Source: CBDAQA01 sp965198865 (lineage in GTDB: Bacteria > Planctomycetota > Phycisphaerae > Tepidisphaerales > Tepidisphaeraceae). Taken from it: 64,000 nucleotides of DNA. Location: contig CBDAQA010000008.1 of the NCBI GenBank assembly GCA_965198865.1, positions 1 through 64,000 on the forward strand, written 5' to 3'. Positions 8,612-15,420 of the stretch are shown piece by piece. A model generated the notes under the pieces. That model did no database searches. It worked only from the letters and a program-made list of their open reading frames with translations, and was not told the DNA's origin. Numbering within the stretch: position 1 is the first letter of the stretch; each line of letters opens with the position of its first letter. Position numbers and translations under genes: made by a program.

Positions 8612-9415
8612 ATGCCACATCTGAACCCAATTCGCGCCGCCGCCGCAGCAGCCGTCCTCCTGTTGGCCGGCTGCGCCGAGATGCCCGAGGCGCCGGCGAG
8701 GACCGTCGACGTCGCCCTGCCGCCCGGCACGGTGAAGAACATCGTCCTCGTGCACGGCGCGTGGGCCGACGGGTCGAGCTGGGCGAAGGTGATCCCGCTG
8801 TTGCAGGCGAAGGGGTACCACGTCGTGTCGGTGCAGAACCCGCTGTCGTCGCTGGCCGAGGACGCCGCGGCGGCGAGGCGGGCGATCGCCGTGCAGGACG
8901 GTCCGGTGATCCTGGTCGGCCACTCGTACGGCGGCGCGGTCATCACCGAGGCGGGCACCGACCCGAAGGTGGCCGGGCTGGTCTACGTCGCCGCGTTCGC
9001 GCCCGATGCGGGCCAGTCGGCGCTGGAGGCGAGCAAGCCCTACCCGACGCCCGGCGGCAACGAGATCCGCCCCGACGCGTCGGGCTACCTCCGCCTCACG
9101 CCCAAAGGCATGACCGAGGATTTCGCGCCCGACCTGACCCCCGCCGAGCAGGAGATGATGATCGCCTCGCAGGGGTGGACGTCGGTCAACGCCCTCGGCG
9201 CCAACATCACCGTGCCGGCCTGGAAGTCCAAGCCGAACTGGTACGTCGTCGCCGGCAACGACCGCATGATCTCCCCGGTGCTGGAGCGGTCGTTCGCGGC
9301 GCGGATGACGGCCGACACGACCGAGATCCCGTCGAGCCACGTCGTGATGCTGTCCCACCCCGCCGAGGTCGAGGCCGTCATCGAGAAGGCCGCCGCCACG
9401 GCGCTGGCGAAGTGA
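8612..9415 (+). CDS. Alpha/beta-hydrolase lipoprotein (EstC-like)
   Basis: This 267-residue protein has a lipoprotein signal ending in LLLAGC, with lipidation expected on C21. The hydrolase core contains NIVLVHGAWADGSSW (oxyanion region), the nucleophile elbow VGHSYGG and the C-terminal histidine in SSHVVMLSHP. These are hallmarks of small esterase-like hydrolases often found near AraC-family regulators. The substrate is unknown. A remnant of an AraC-type regulator follows about 110 bp downstream, fitting that usual partnership. The 242 bp before the start contain no other gene I can recognise. Confidence 0.85.
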   Translation: MPHLNPIRAAAAAAVLLLAGCAEMPEAPARTVDVALPPGTVKNIVLVHGAWADGSSWAKVIPLLQAKGYHVVSVQNPLSSLAEDAAAARRAIAVQDGPVILVGHSYGGAVITEAGTDPKVAGLVYVAAFAPDAGQSALEASKPYPTPGGNEIRPDASGYLRLTPKGMTEDFAPDLTPAEQEMMIASQGWTSVNALGANITVPAWKSKPNWYVVAGNDRMISPVLERSFAARMTADTTEIPSSHVVMLSHPAEVEAVIEKAAATALAK

Positions 9416-9430
9416 TGATCGATCGCGCGT

Positions 9431-9486
9431 AGCCGTCGCCCCGGAGGGGCACTCTTCGATTGTCGACCAGTGCCCCCTCGTGACCG
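9431..9486. repeat. Palindromic dispersed element, copy 1
   Basis: Contains GTCGCCCCGGAGGGGCACTC, a short spacer with TCGA, then TGCCCCCT. It closely matches the element at 56354-56415, including the loop. The right arm is eroded here. It lies between the hydrolase stop and the AraC remnant. Confidence 0.6.
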
Positions 9487-9524
9487 GCGTCTCACCGCCC
9501 GCCGCTCACGTCCCGGCCGGGTGA

Positions 9525-9782
9525 TCGGCGCTCACCGTCGCCGCCTACCACTCGTCGCCGTTGCAGTACCTGAAGTCGGTCCGGCTCCACAAGGCGAGGG
9601 GGCTGATGACCCACGACGGCGTCGGCGCCGCCGAGGCATCAGCCAAGGTGGGGTACGCGAGCCCGTCGCAGTTCAGCCGCGAGTTCCGCCGGTTCTTCGG
9701 CGCGACGCCCCACGCCGAGGCCGACCGGTTGCGCCGAATGCTCGGCCTCGACGGCGACCCGTCACCCGTGCCGGCAGCGTGA
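9525..9782 (+). pseudogene. Remnant of an AraC-family regulator (C-terminal HTH only)
   Basis: The frame SPLQYLKSVRLHKARGLM... KVGYASPSQFSREFRRFFG is the second half of an AraC/XylS DNA-binding domain. Family members carry a further HTH and an effector domain of roughly 200 residues upstream. Here the frame is closed by a TGA at 9522-9524, and none of the remaining domain is visible before the hydrolase stop. The fragment retains the recognition helix but no sensor domain. It probably once regulated the adjacent hydrolase. A 73-residue product from the ATG-like codon at 9561 is conceivable. Confidence 0.7.
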
Positions 9783-9811
9783 TGATCCATCCCAAAGACT
9801 CAGAAACGCCC

Positions 9812-9912
9812 CCACGAACGGCGCGAATGTTCGCGAATGGATCGCCACATCCCCGCCTCGGTTAGCTTCGAGGCCCGCGTTTTTTTCGTGTGGGTCCGTG
9901 CCATTCGTGGCC
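9812..9912. repeat. Imperfect inverted repeat of CACGAA/CGAATG units
   Basis: The left part (CCACGAACGGCGCGAATG...) and right part (...GTGCCATTCGTGG) pair imperfectly around a small internal hairpin. It belongs to the same style of spacer structure as the repeats at 11538, 23133 and 54224. Confidence 0.5.
9856..9887 (+). terminator. Intrinsic terminator-like hairpin inside the repeat
   Basis: GCCTCG and CGAGGC arms enclose an 8-nt loop and are followed within 5 nt by a run of seven T. It could end transcripts coming from the AraC remnant. Confidence 0.5.
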
Positions 9913-10139
9913 GCCTCTCTTCTCCGGAAGGTTCGGCTTGGCCCGGGCAGAGGCTCCTCTGCAGAGCGATCCGTTTGACTTCAACGACTTGAACGGCAAG
10001 ACTCCTGCACCATGGCGGCACGGATTACCATTGCCATCCAACAGCTCGCACGGCCCCGCCGCCGGTAGGTCAACGTTCGACTCTGACGACCCGTCGACCC
10101 CGAGGCCAGCCGCCCCGGGGTTTTTCGTTTGGCCGACCG
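9913..10139 (+). other. Non-coding stretch ending in a strong terminator, possible orphan transcript
   Basis: No open frame here looks protein-like. An intrinsic terminator lies at 10097-10125, with arms at 10097-10106 and 10112-10121 (9 of 10 paired), a 5-nt loop and a T5 run. It sits immediately before the MATE start and has no coding sequence feeding into it. A GTTCGACTC motif at about 10073 recalls a T-loop, but I could not build a tRNA around it. A short structured RNA is possible; this is inference. Confidence 0.35.
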
Positions 10140-11567
10140 ATGACCGACGCCGCCACACTACTCCCACCACCGACGATCGCTCGGCCGATCCGGCCGTTGG
10201 TCGAGCTGTTGACGCTGGCCGCGCCGACGGTGGCGCAGATGGCGTCGTACACGCTGATGCAGTTCATCGACACGTGGATCCTGGCCCGGTCGACCGGGGC
10301 GGGCGACGTGGCGCCGGCCACGGCGGCGGCGAACGCGGGGCTGATCGCGTTCTCCGTCATCAGCCTGGGCATGGGCGTGATGTTCATCGTCAACGCGCTG
10401 GTCAGCCAGGCGTTCGGCGCCGGCCGGCACCGCGACTGCGGGCCGGTGATGTGGCAGGGGATCTGGTTCGGCTTCGCCTTCTCGGTCGCGTTGCTGCCGC
10501 TGGCCCACTTTGCGCCGCTGGTGTTCGCCTGGTTCGGGCACGAGTCGCGACTGGTGGGCCCGGAGGTGATCTACACCCGCATCGTGCTGATGGCGGCGGT
10601 GCTCAAACTGTCGGCCACGGCGGTCGAGCAGTTCCTGCTGGGCGTGAACCGGCCGATGGCGGTCGCGGTGGCATCCGTGATTGCGGTGGCGGTGAACGCC
10701 GTCGTCGCCTGGGCAATCGTGCTGGGCCGGTGGGGCTTCGCGCCGCACGGCGTGGCGGGTTCGGCGTGGGCGCAGAACGTCGGCGTCGGGACCGAGCTGC
10801 TGATCGTGATCGGCTTCGCCGCGTTGCCGGTCGCCCGGCGGCAGTTCGCATCTGGCGACTGGGGATTCCGGCCCCGCGTCATGCGCGAGCTGCTCAAGAT
10901 GGGCATCCCGTCGGGCGTGCAGATCGTGGCCGAGGTGCTGGCGTGGTCGGCGTTCTCCATGTGGGTGATGGCCCCGTTCGGCACCGGCGCGATGGGCGCG
11001 AACATCTTCGTGTTCCGCTACATGAGCGTCAGCTTCATGCCGGCGTTCGGCCTGAGCGTGGCCGTCACGGCACTGGTCGGCCGGTACATCGGTATGGGCC
11101 AGCCGGCGACGGCGGTGGCGCGGGCGCGGCTGGGGTTCATCGTGACGGCGACCTACATGTTCGCCTGCGGCGTCGGGCTGTTCGTCTTCCGCCGGCAGCT
11201 CATCGGGCTGTTCACCAGCGACCCGGCCGTCATCCGCACCGGCGGCACGCTGCTGATCTTCGCCGCGGTGTACCAACTGTTCGACGCGACCTACATCATC
11301 TACAACGGCGGCCTCCGCGGCGCCGGCGACACGCTGGTGCCGGCCGTCGTGACGGCCACCCTGTGCTGGGGCATCGTCGTCCTGGCCGGTCGGATCATCG
11401 CCCAACTGGCACCGCAACGGGGTCCCGTCGGCCCCTGGTCGGCGGCGATGGTGTACGGCTTCATCCTGAGTGTCTTCACCTACACCCGCTTCGCCCGTGG
11501 CAAGTGGCGGCGCGTGCTGACCCTCCAGTTGAACACGGCCACGAATGGCACGAATGAACACGAATGA
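10140..11567 (+). CDS. MATE-family multidrug/toxin efflux transporter
   Basis: This 475-residue integral membrane protein has the twelve-helix, two-fold pseudo-symmetric MATE pattern. Landmarks include LAAPTVAQMASYTLMQFIDT in helix 1, NALVSQAFGAGR after helix 2, its repeat-half counterpart ALVGRYIGMGQP, and YIIYNGGLRGAGDT in helix 10. The family exports cationic drugs in exchange for Na+ or H+. The last codons (TNGTNEHE then TGA) are encoded by the left arm of the long inverted repeat at 11538-11638, so the repeat has invaded or been captured by the stop region. ileS follows 100 bp downstream on the same strand. Confidence 0.92.
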   Translation: MTDAATLLPPPTIARPIRPLVELLTLAAPTVAQMASYTLMQFIDTWILARSTGAGDVAPATAAANAGLIAFSVISLGMGVMFIVNALVSQAFGAGRHRDCGPVMWQGIWFGFAFSVALLPLAHFAPLVFAWFGHESRLVGPEVIYTRIVLMAAVLKLSATAVEQFLLGVNRPMAVAVASVIAVAVNAVVAWAIVLGRWGFAPHGVAGSAWAQNVGVGTELLIVIGFAALPVARRQFASGDWGFRPRVMRELLKMGIPSGVQIVAEVLAWSAFSMWVMAPFGTGAMGANIFVFRYMSVSFMPAFGLSVAVTALVGRYIGMGQPATAVARARLGFIVTATYMFACGVGLFVFRRQLIGLFTSDPAVIRTGGTLLIFAAVYQLFDATYIIYNGGLRGAGDTLVPAVVTATLCWGIVVLAGRIIAQLAPQRGPVGPWSAAMVYGFILSVFTYTRFARGKWRRVLTLQLNTATNGTNEHE

Positions 11568-11638
11568 CTGAAAGGCGAAACCGCGCGTCAGCCCGAGTGG
11601 GCAACCTCTGATTCGTGTTCATTCGTGCCATTCGAGGC
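11538..11638. repeat. Long inverted repeat of CACGAATG-type units between MATE and ileS
   Basis: The arms at 11542-11565 and 11611-11634 are 24 bp and perfectly complementary; four more pairs follow beyond one mismatch. The loop is 45 nt. Each arm is itself quasi-tandem (CGAATGGCACGAATGAACACGAAT is built from repeats of GAAT with CAC). The left arm overlaps the last eight codons and stop of the MATE gene. Confidence 0.85.
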
Positions 11639-11667
11639 CGGTCTTTTCGATCACCAGGCAACTTCCC

Positions 11668-14463
11668 ATGGCTACGCAAAACAAGCCGAGCTACAAGCAG
11701 ACGCTGAACCTGCCGCAGACGCCCTTCCCGATGGAGGCGAAGCTGACGACGAACGAGCCCGTGCGCCTCGCCGCGTGGAAGGGTATGGACCTCTACGCCA
11801 AAGTGCAGGCCGACCGCGCCGCCAAAGGCCGGGGCACCTGGGTGCTGCACGATGGGCCGCCGTTCGCCAACGGCGACATCCACATCGGGCACGTGATCAA
11901 CAAGACGTTGAAGGACGTGATCCTGCGGTTCCGCACGCTGCAGGGGTATGCGACGCCGTACGTGCCGGGGTGGGACTGCCACGGGCTGCCGATCGAGCAC
12001 AAGATCCAGGAGGAGGCCAAGAAGGCCGGCGAGCGCCTGCACGAGCTGGGCACGCTGGAGGTGCGCCGCCGCTGCTACGCCTACGCCGAGCGGTACGCGG
12101 CCGTGCAATCGGAGCAGTTCCAACGGCTCGGCATCCTTGGCGATTGGGCGAATCCATACCTGACGATGACCAAGGATTACGAGGCGAGCACGCTCGAGGT
12201 GTTCGCCAAGTTCGTCGAGGCCGGGCTGGTGTACCGCAAGCTCAAGCCGGTTCCGTGGTCGATCGCCAATCAGACGGCCCTGGCCGATGCGGAGCTGGAG
12301 TACAAGGACGTGGACGACGTCAGCGTCTACGTGGAGTTCCCGCTGGTCGACGGCAGCGGCACGCTGCTGATCTGGACGACGACCCCGTGGACCCTGCCGG
12401 CGAACTTGGCCATCGCCGCGGGGCCAGAGGTGAGCTACGTCCGCGTGAGGCACGGGGACCACACGACCGTCGTCGCGGCCGACCTGGTGGAGCGCGTCTT
12501 CAAGCTGGCGGGGGCGGCGTACGAAGTCGTCGGCGCCGTGGCGGGTCGCGAGCTGGAAGGACTGGAGTACCGCCACCCGTTCGTCGATCGCGTGGGACGG
12601 GTGGTGCTGGCCGACTACGTGACGACCGACGCCGGCACGGGGTTGGTCCACACCGCGCCAGGGCACGGCGAGGACGACTATGAAACCGGCCTGAAGGAGA
12701 AGCTGGACGTCTACAGCCCGGTGCTGGCCAACGGTAAGTACGACGACACCGTGCCCGACTGGCTGAGGGGCAAGAGCGTGTGGGAGGCGAACAAGCTGAT
12801 CCCGCCGCACCTGAAGGAACTGGGCGTCCTGTTCGCCGAGGAGCGGATCAACCACAGCTACCCGCACGACTGGCGCAGCAAGACGCCGATCATCTTCCGG
12901 GCGACGGAGCAGTGGTTCGTGGCGATGGATCAGCCGTACACGGCCGCTCCGTTAGCCCCCGGCTCCGCCGGGGTCTCCCTCCGCGACCGCGCGTTGTCGG
13001 CCGTGTCGAACGACGTCGAGTTCGTCCCCAAGTGGGGCCAGGCGCGCATCACCGGCATGCTGAGCGGCCGGCCCGACTGGTGCATCAGCCGACAGCGGGC
13101 GTGGGGCCTGCCTATCCCGGTGTTCTACAACGACAGGGGCGACCCGCTGCTCACGCCGGCGTCGGTGCGGGCGGTGGCGAAGCGCGTGGCGGAGCTGGGT
13201 TCCGACTGCTGGTTCAACGAGGAGCCGGTCGCTCTCCTGGGCGGCGACTTCGCGTACCCGCCGGGGTTCACGGCGACGAACCTCCGCAAGGAGAAGGACA
13301 TCTTCGACGTCTGGTTCGAGAGCGGCAGCAGCTGGAATGCGGTGCTCCGGGCGCGGGGCATGAAGTTCCCGGCGGACCTGTACCTCGAAGGCTCCGACCA
13401 GCACCGCGGGTGGTTTCAGTTGTCGTTACTACCGTCGCTCGCCGTAACCGGCGGTCCGCCCTACGAGCAGGTGTTGACGCACGGCTTCGCCGTGAAGCCG
13501 GACGGCACGAAGTGGAGCAAGCAGGAGCAGGACAAGAATCCCGACTACCCGCACGCGATGAAGATGATGGCCGCCTTTGGGGCCGACCCGCTTCGCCTGT
13601 TCGTCTGTAGCCTCGACTTCGAGGGCGACATCCCCTCGAGCTTCAACTCCGCCAAGGCGTTCGGCGACAAGTACCGCAAGATCCGCAACACGCTGCGGTA
13701 CCTGCTGAGCAACCTGTACGACTACGACGGCGTCGCCGTCGACGTGCCGGCCGCCAGCCTGGACGGCTGGGTGCTCGACCAGTTCGACGCGATGGTGCGC
13801 GACACGGTGGCCGCGTACGACGCCTACCAGACGCACCGCGCCTTCCGCCTGCTGCACGACTTCTGCTCGGTGCAGATCAGCAGCCTGTACGGCAACGCGA
13901 TGAAGGACCGGCTCTACTGTGACGCGGCCAGCTCGCCGCTGCGGCGGCGATCGCAGGCCGTCATGCACCGGCTCGTGATCGGCCTGACCAAGCTGCTGTC
14001 GCCGATGGTCGTCTTCACCGCCGACGAGGCGTGGGGCTTCATCCCGCACAAGCCCGCCGCCGAGGCGGAGCTGCCGAGCGTCCACCTGGCCCGGCTGCCA
14101 GAGCCGTCGGGCCACGCCGTCTCAGAGCAGGTTCGGGCCGACTGGTCGACGCTGATGGAGTTGCGCGACCAGGGGCTGGGCCAGCTGGACGAGCTGAAGA
14201 AGTCGGTCGGGCTGAACAAGGCGTCGGAAGCGACGGTGGCGTTCGCGCTGCCGGATGGGCTGCGCGAACGGTTGTCGGCGTACGGCGTCGATCTGGAGGA
14301 CCTGATCGGTTGCGGCCACCACGCCGTCGAGCCGGGCGAGACGGCTGTGCGCGTGACCGACGCGCGGGAGCTGTTCGCCGCGTGCGCCCGGTGCTGGAAG
14401 CGCCGGCCCGACGTCGTGGGCGAGCTATGCGGGCGCTGCAGGGCGGCCGTCCCGACCGTTTGA
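11668..14463 (+). CDS. ileS: Isoleucyl-tRNA synthetase
   Basis: This 931-residue class I synthetase charges tRNA-Ile. The HIGH motif is GDIHIGHV (72-75). The editing domain follows with TTPWTLPANLAIA and the GTGLVHTAPGHGEDDY motif. The KMSKS equivalent reads TKWSKQ (615-619), unusual at the methionine and last serine positions. A C-terminal zinc site is visible as CARCWKRRPDVVGELCGRC. Between the WFVAMDQPY and LRDRALSAV segments is a Pro/Gly/Ala-rich insert (about 425-437), whose DNA contains the palindrome CCCCGGCTCCGCCGGGG. The start at ATG 11668 follows the family length. The long repeat-containing spacer precedes it. Confidence 0.95.
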   Translation: MATQNKPSYKQTLNLPQTPFPMEAKLTTNEPVRLAAWKGMDLYAKVQADRAAKGRGTWVLHDGPPFANGDIHIGHVINKTLKDVILRFRTLQGYATPYVPGWDCHGLPIEHKIQEEAKKAGERLHELGTLEVRRRCYAYAERYAAVQSEQFQRLGILGDWANPYLTMTKDYEASTLEVFAKFVEAGLVYRKLKPVPWSIANQTALADAELEYKDVDDVSVYVEFPLVDGSGTLLIWTTTPWTLPANLAIAAGPEVSYVRVRHGDHTTVVAADLVERVFKLAGAAYEVVGAVAGRELEGLEYRHPFVDRVGRVVLADYVTTDAGTGLVHTAPGHGEDDYETGLKEKLDVYSPVLANGKYDDTVPDWLRGKSVWEANKLIPPHLKELGVLFAEERINHSYPHDWRSKTPIIFRATEQWFVAMDQPYTAAPLAPGSAGVSLRDRALSAVSNDVEFVPKWGQARITGMLSGRPDWCISRQRAWGLPIPVFYNDRGDPLLTPASVRAVAKRVAELGSDCWFNEEPVALLGGDFAYPPGFTATNLRKEKDIFDVWFESGSSWNAVLRARGMKFPADLYLEGSDQHRGWFQLSLLPSLAVTGGPPYEQVLTHGFAVKPDGTKWSKQEQDKNPDYPHAMKMMAAFGADPLRLFVCSLDFEGDIPSSFNSAKAFGDKYRKIRNTLRYLLSNLYDYDGVAVDVPAASLDGWVLDQFDAMVRDTVAAYDAYQTHRAFRLLHDFCSVQISSLYGNAMKDRLYCDAASSPLRRRSQAVMHRLVIGLTKLLSPMVVFTADEAWGFIPHKPAAEAELPSVHLARLPEPSGHAVSEQVRADWSTLMELRDQGLGQLDELKKSVGLNKASEATVAFALPDGLRERLSAYGVDLEDLIGCGHHAVEPGETAVRVTDARELFAACARCWKRRPDVVGELCGRCRAAVPTV

Positions 14464-14547
14464 GCCGACGGAGGGTCGGACGGGCGGACGAACGCCGTCT
14501 TGCATCCACAGCGTCCGCTGGCTTCCGCCTGCGGCTGGAACGGAGTT

Positions 14548-15291
14548 TCAAAAATTCTCCGTGTCCAACCCCAGCGCCTCGGCAAGCAGTTCGGCAACGT
14601 GGACCACGCGCGTGGGTGAACCGGCCCGCTCGCTGGCGTTCGCGATCGTCATCGCGCACCCCGCCTCGTTGCACACCGTCAGGTCGGCGTGGGTCGCGCC
14701 GATCGCGCGGGCCTTGGCGTCGGCCATCGTGCGGCTGATCGACGGGTAGCGCTCGGCGAACGGGCCGCCGAACCCGCAGCAGACGTCGGCTGCCGGGATC
14801 GGCCTTACCTTCGCGCCCAACTGCCGCAGGATCCGTGGGGTGTCGTCCTGCACGGAAAGCGTCCGCAGCGGGCAGGCCGGATGGTAGGCGGCGGAGGTCG
14901 TCAACCGCAGGTCGCGCAGGTCGGCCCGGACGACCGTGGTGAGGAACTCGACCAGCTCGTACGTCCGCCCGGCGACGTGCCACATGCCGGTCTCGTAGGC
15001 GGCGTCGTCGGCCAGCAGCTTGGGGTATCGCTCGCGGACCATCGACGCGCAGGCCGGGCTGGGGGTCACGACGTACTCGGCGGTTTCGAACAACTCGACG
15101 AACCGGCGGGCGACGGTCTTGGCCTCGGGATCGAGCCCGGCGTGGAGCAGCGGCTGCCCGCAGCAGGTCTGGCCCATCGGGAACGTCACCCCGCAGCCGA
15201 AGTGCTCGAGCACCTTGACCGTCGCCACGCCGACGCGGGGGTAGTACTGGTCGGTCAGGCAGGAGATGAAGAAGGCGACGGTGATCGGCAT
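14548..15291 (-). CDS. lutA: LutA/YkgE-type CCG-domain oxidoreductase subunit
   Basis: This 247-residue protein has two cysteine-rich CCG domains: SCLTDQYYP...TCCGQPLLHAG and YHPACPLRTL...DVCCGFGGPF. This is the architecture of LutA (YkgE), the iron-sulfur/cysteine subunit of L-lactate utilisation complex LutABC and of GlpC/heterodisulfide-reductase-like proteins. Cytoplasmic; electrons would pass to LutB. No lutB or lutC lies within the window, so the partners must be elsewhere, or this copy serves another dehydrogenase. The gene is divergent from the GH78 gene across 129 bp that should hold both promoters. Confidence 0.85.
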   Translation of the reverse strand: MPITVAFFISCLTDQYYPRVGVATVKVLEHFGCGVTFPMGQTCCGQPLLHAGLDPEAKTVARRFVELFETAEYVVTPSPACASMVRERYPKLLADDAAYETGMWHVAGRTYELVEFLTTVVRADLRDLRLTTSAAYHPACPLRTLSVQDDTPRILRQLGAKVRPIPAADVCCGFGGPFAERYPSISRTMADAKARAIGATHADLTVCNEAGCAMTIANASERAGSPTRVVHVAELLAEALGLDTENF

Positions 15292-15420
15292 CGGGCGGGC
15301 GGGATCGGCGGGGCCGGGTCGGGCGGGCTTCTACGCCGCCGTCGGGTACAGTATTCTCCTGCCCGGCTGACCTCAACCGGACGGCAGGTGCCGGGCGACG
15401 GTCGGGACAAGGGACGCAGG

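Noticed and set aside
10040..10096. Possible tRNA because of a GTTCGACTC T-loop-like motif followed by a terminator
   Set aside because: The T-stem pairs only four bases with an oversized loop, and no acceptor, D or anticodon arm could be built upstream.
11538..11638. CRISPR-like array suggested by repeated CACGAATG units
   Set aside because: Units are about 9-10 nt with no unique spacers and are arranged as one inverted pair, so this is a hairpin and not an array.
12952..13404. Minus-strand frames inside ileS
   Set aside because: Shadow frames. ileS is continuous with all synthetase motifs.
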